A stretch of DNA of 5,677 nt from positions 1 through 5,677 of the forward strand of contig CAIXDD010000127.1 of assembly GCA_903918155.1 (NCBI GenBank), written 5' to 3'. The translations under genes were made by a program, and so were the position numbers. Origin of the DNA: an uncultured Hyphomicrobiales bacterium (GTDB lineage Bacteria > Pseudomonadota > Alphaproteobacteria > Rhizobiales > Beijerinckiaceae). Positions within the stretch are counted from its first letter, which is position 1. Every line of letters starts with the position of its first letter. This document shows, in pieces, positions 4,899 to 5,677 of this stretch. Below the pieces are notes generated by a model. The model had not been told where the DNA came from and did no database searches. It saw only the letters and a list, made by a program, of their open reading frames with translations.

Positions 4899-5677
4899 AT
4901 GATTCGCCTCGAGAACATCAGCAAGCAGAACGGCACGCAGCTTCTCTACATCGAGGCTTCGGCCGCGCTTCAGCGTGGCGAGAAGGTGGGGCTCGTGGGG
5001 CCCAATGGCGCGGGCAAGACCACGCTTTTCCGCATGATCTGCGGGCAGGAGCCGCCTGACGAGGGGCAGGTGCTCGTCGATCGCGGCGTGGTGATCGGCT
5101 ATTTCAGCCAGGACGTGGGCGAGATGCGCGGGCGCACCGCCGTGGCCGAGGCCATGAACGGCGCGGGTCCGGTGAGCGACATCGCCGCCGAGCTCAAGGA
5201 GCTGGAGATCGCGCTCGCCGATCCCGACCGCGCGGACGAAATGGAGAGCCTGATCGAGCGCTTCGGCGAAGCGCAGGCGCGGTTCGAGGAGCTGGACGGC
5301 TATGCGCTGGAGGGCCGCGCGCGCGAAGTGCTGGCGGGCCTCAGCTTCACGCCCGAGATGATGGACGGCGACGTGGGCGCGCTGTCGGGCGGCTGGAAGA
5401 TGCGCGTCGCGCTGGCGCGCATCCTGCTCATGCGGCCCGACGCCATGTTGCTCGACGAACCCAGCAACCATCTCGACATCGAAAGCCTGATCTGGCTCGA
5501 GCGTTTCCTGCGCGATTACGAGGGCGCGCTGCTCATGACCTCGCATGATCGCGCGTTCATGAACCGCGTCGTGAACAAGATCATCGAGATCGACGGCGGA
5601 TCGCTGACCGGCTATTCGGGCGATTACGATTTCTACGAACAGCAGCGCGCCATCGCCGAAAAGCAGCAGCAGGCGCA
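4899..5677 (+). CDS. ABC-F family ATPase, N-terminal part (3' truncated by window)
   Basis: The frame is open from ATG 4899 to the window edge, giving 259 residues of a protein normally about 530-640 long. The first ABC domain is complete: Walker A GPNGAGKT (34-41), Q-loop Q71 in YFSQD, an arm-like charged helical insert (about 95-140), signature LSGGWKMR (162-169), Walker B with catalytic Glu in MLLDEPSNHLD (183-193, E187) and switch His216 in TSHDR. GYSGDYDFYEQQRA (238-251) opens the interdomain linker that in ABC-F proteins reaches towards the tRNA in the ribosomal E site. No membrane segment is present, as expected for this cytosolic, translation-associated class (Uup/YheS/EttA group). 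Subtype cannot be fixed without the second domain. The start fits the usual MIRLENISK opening, but only a weak GGA (4885-4887) precedes it. Confidence 0.92.
   Translation, partial: MIRLENISKQNGTQLLYIEASAALQRGEKVGLVGPNGAGKTTLFRMICGQEPPDEGQVLVDRGVVIGYFSQDVGEMRGRTAVAEAMNGAGPVSDIAAELKELEIALADPDRADEMESLIERFGEAQARFEELDGYALEGRAREVLAGLSFTPEMMDGDVGALSGGWKMRVALARILLMRPDAMLLDEPSNHLDIESLIWLERFLRDYEGALLMTSHDRAFMNRVVNKIIEIDGGSLTGYSGDYDFYEQQRAIAEKQQQA

Noticed and set aside
4083..5546. Long minus-strand open frame (487 codons) opposite DoxX and the ABC-F gene
   Set aside because: It overlaps three well-supported genes, has low-complexity His/Arg/Ala content and no ribosome site. It is a codon-bias shadow.

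Overview
This is a high-GC (mid-60s % by eye) bacterial chromosomal segment. The codon use, GC richness and gene content (FadL-type porin, Bug/TctC binding protein, M24-family hydrolase, DHPON-hydrolase-like alpha/beta hydrolase, DoxX) fit an alphaproteobacterium, most likely Hyphomicrobiales. That placement is inference, because there is no rRNA or marker gene in the window. There are six protein genes, and both the first and the last run off the window edges.

Layout. Positions 1-561 (+) are the C-terminal 186 residues of an outer-membrane FadL/OmpP1/TodX-type channel, closed by a textbook intrinsic terminator (585-616). A short spacer then carries a plausible sigma70-type promoter and a structured leader ahead of a two-gene operon: an M24 (creatinase/aminopeptidase-fold) protein at 738-1913 and a secreted Bug/TctC-type solute-binding protein at 1931-2980. 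A perfect 11-bp hairpin (2996-3022) separates this operon from a convergent gene (4294-3029, minus strand). That gene encodes a 421-residue alpha/beta hydrolase with an N-terminal helical domain, resembling 2,6-dihydropseudooxynicotine hydrolase. A 145-bp divergent spacer with a local AT-rich patch separates it from a small four-helix DoxX-family membrane protein (4440-4829, +). Last comes the N-terminal domain of an ABC-F ATPase (4899 to the window end, +).

How the genes may work together. The FadL channel, the periplasmic binding protein, the M24 enzyme and the C-C/amide-type hydrolase could form a scavenging and hydrolysis locus for a small organic compound. The M24-Bug operon is well supported by sequence. 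The link to the FadL and hydrolase genes rests only on proximity, and no TctA/TctB permease is visible. The most unusual point is that the M24 protein has replaced most of the family's metal ligands, and it also lacks the glutamates I recall as catalytic in creatinase. Its chemistry therefore cannot be read from the family name. The ABC-F gene is housekeeping or ribosome-associated and probably unrelated. I saw no tRNA, rRNA, CRISPR array, insertion sequence or attachment site. The long antisense open frames are shadows of GC-rich codon bias.
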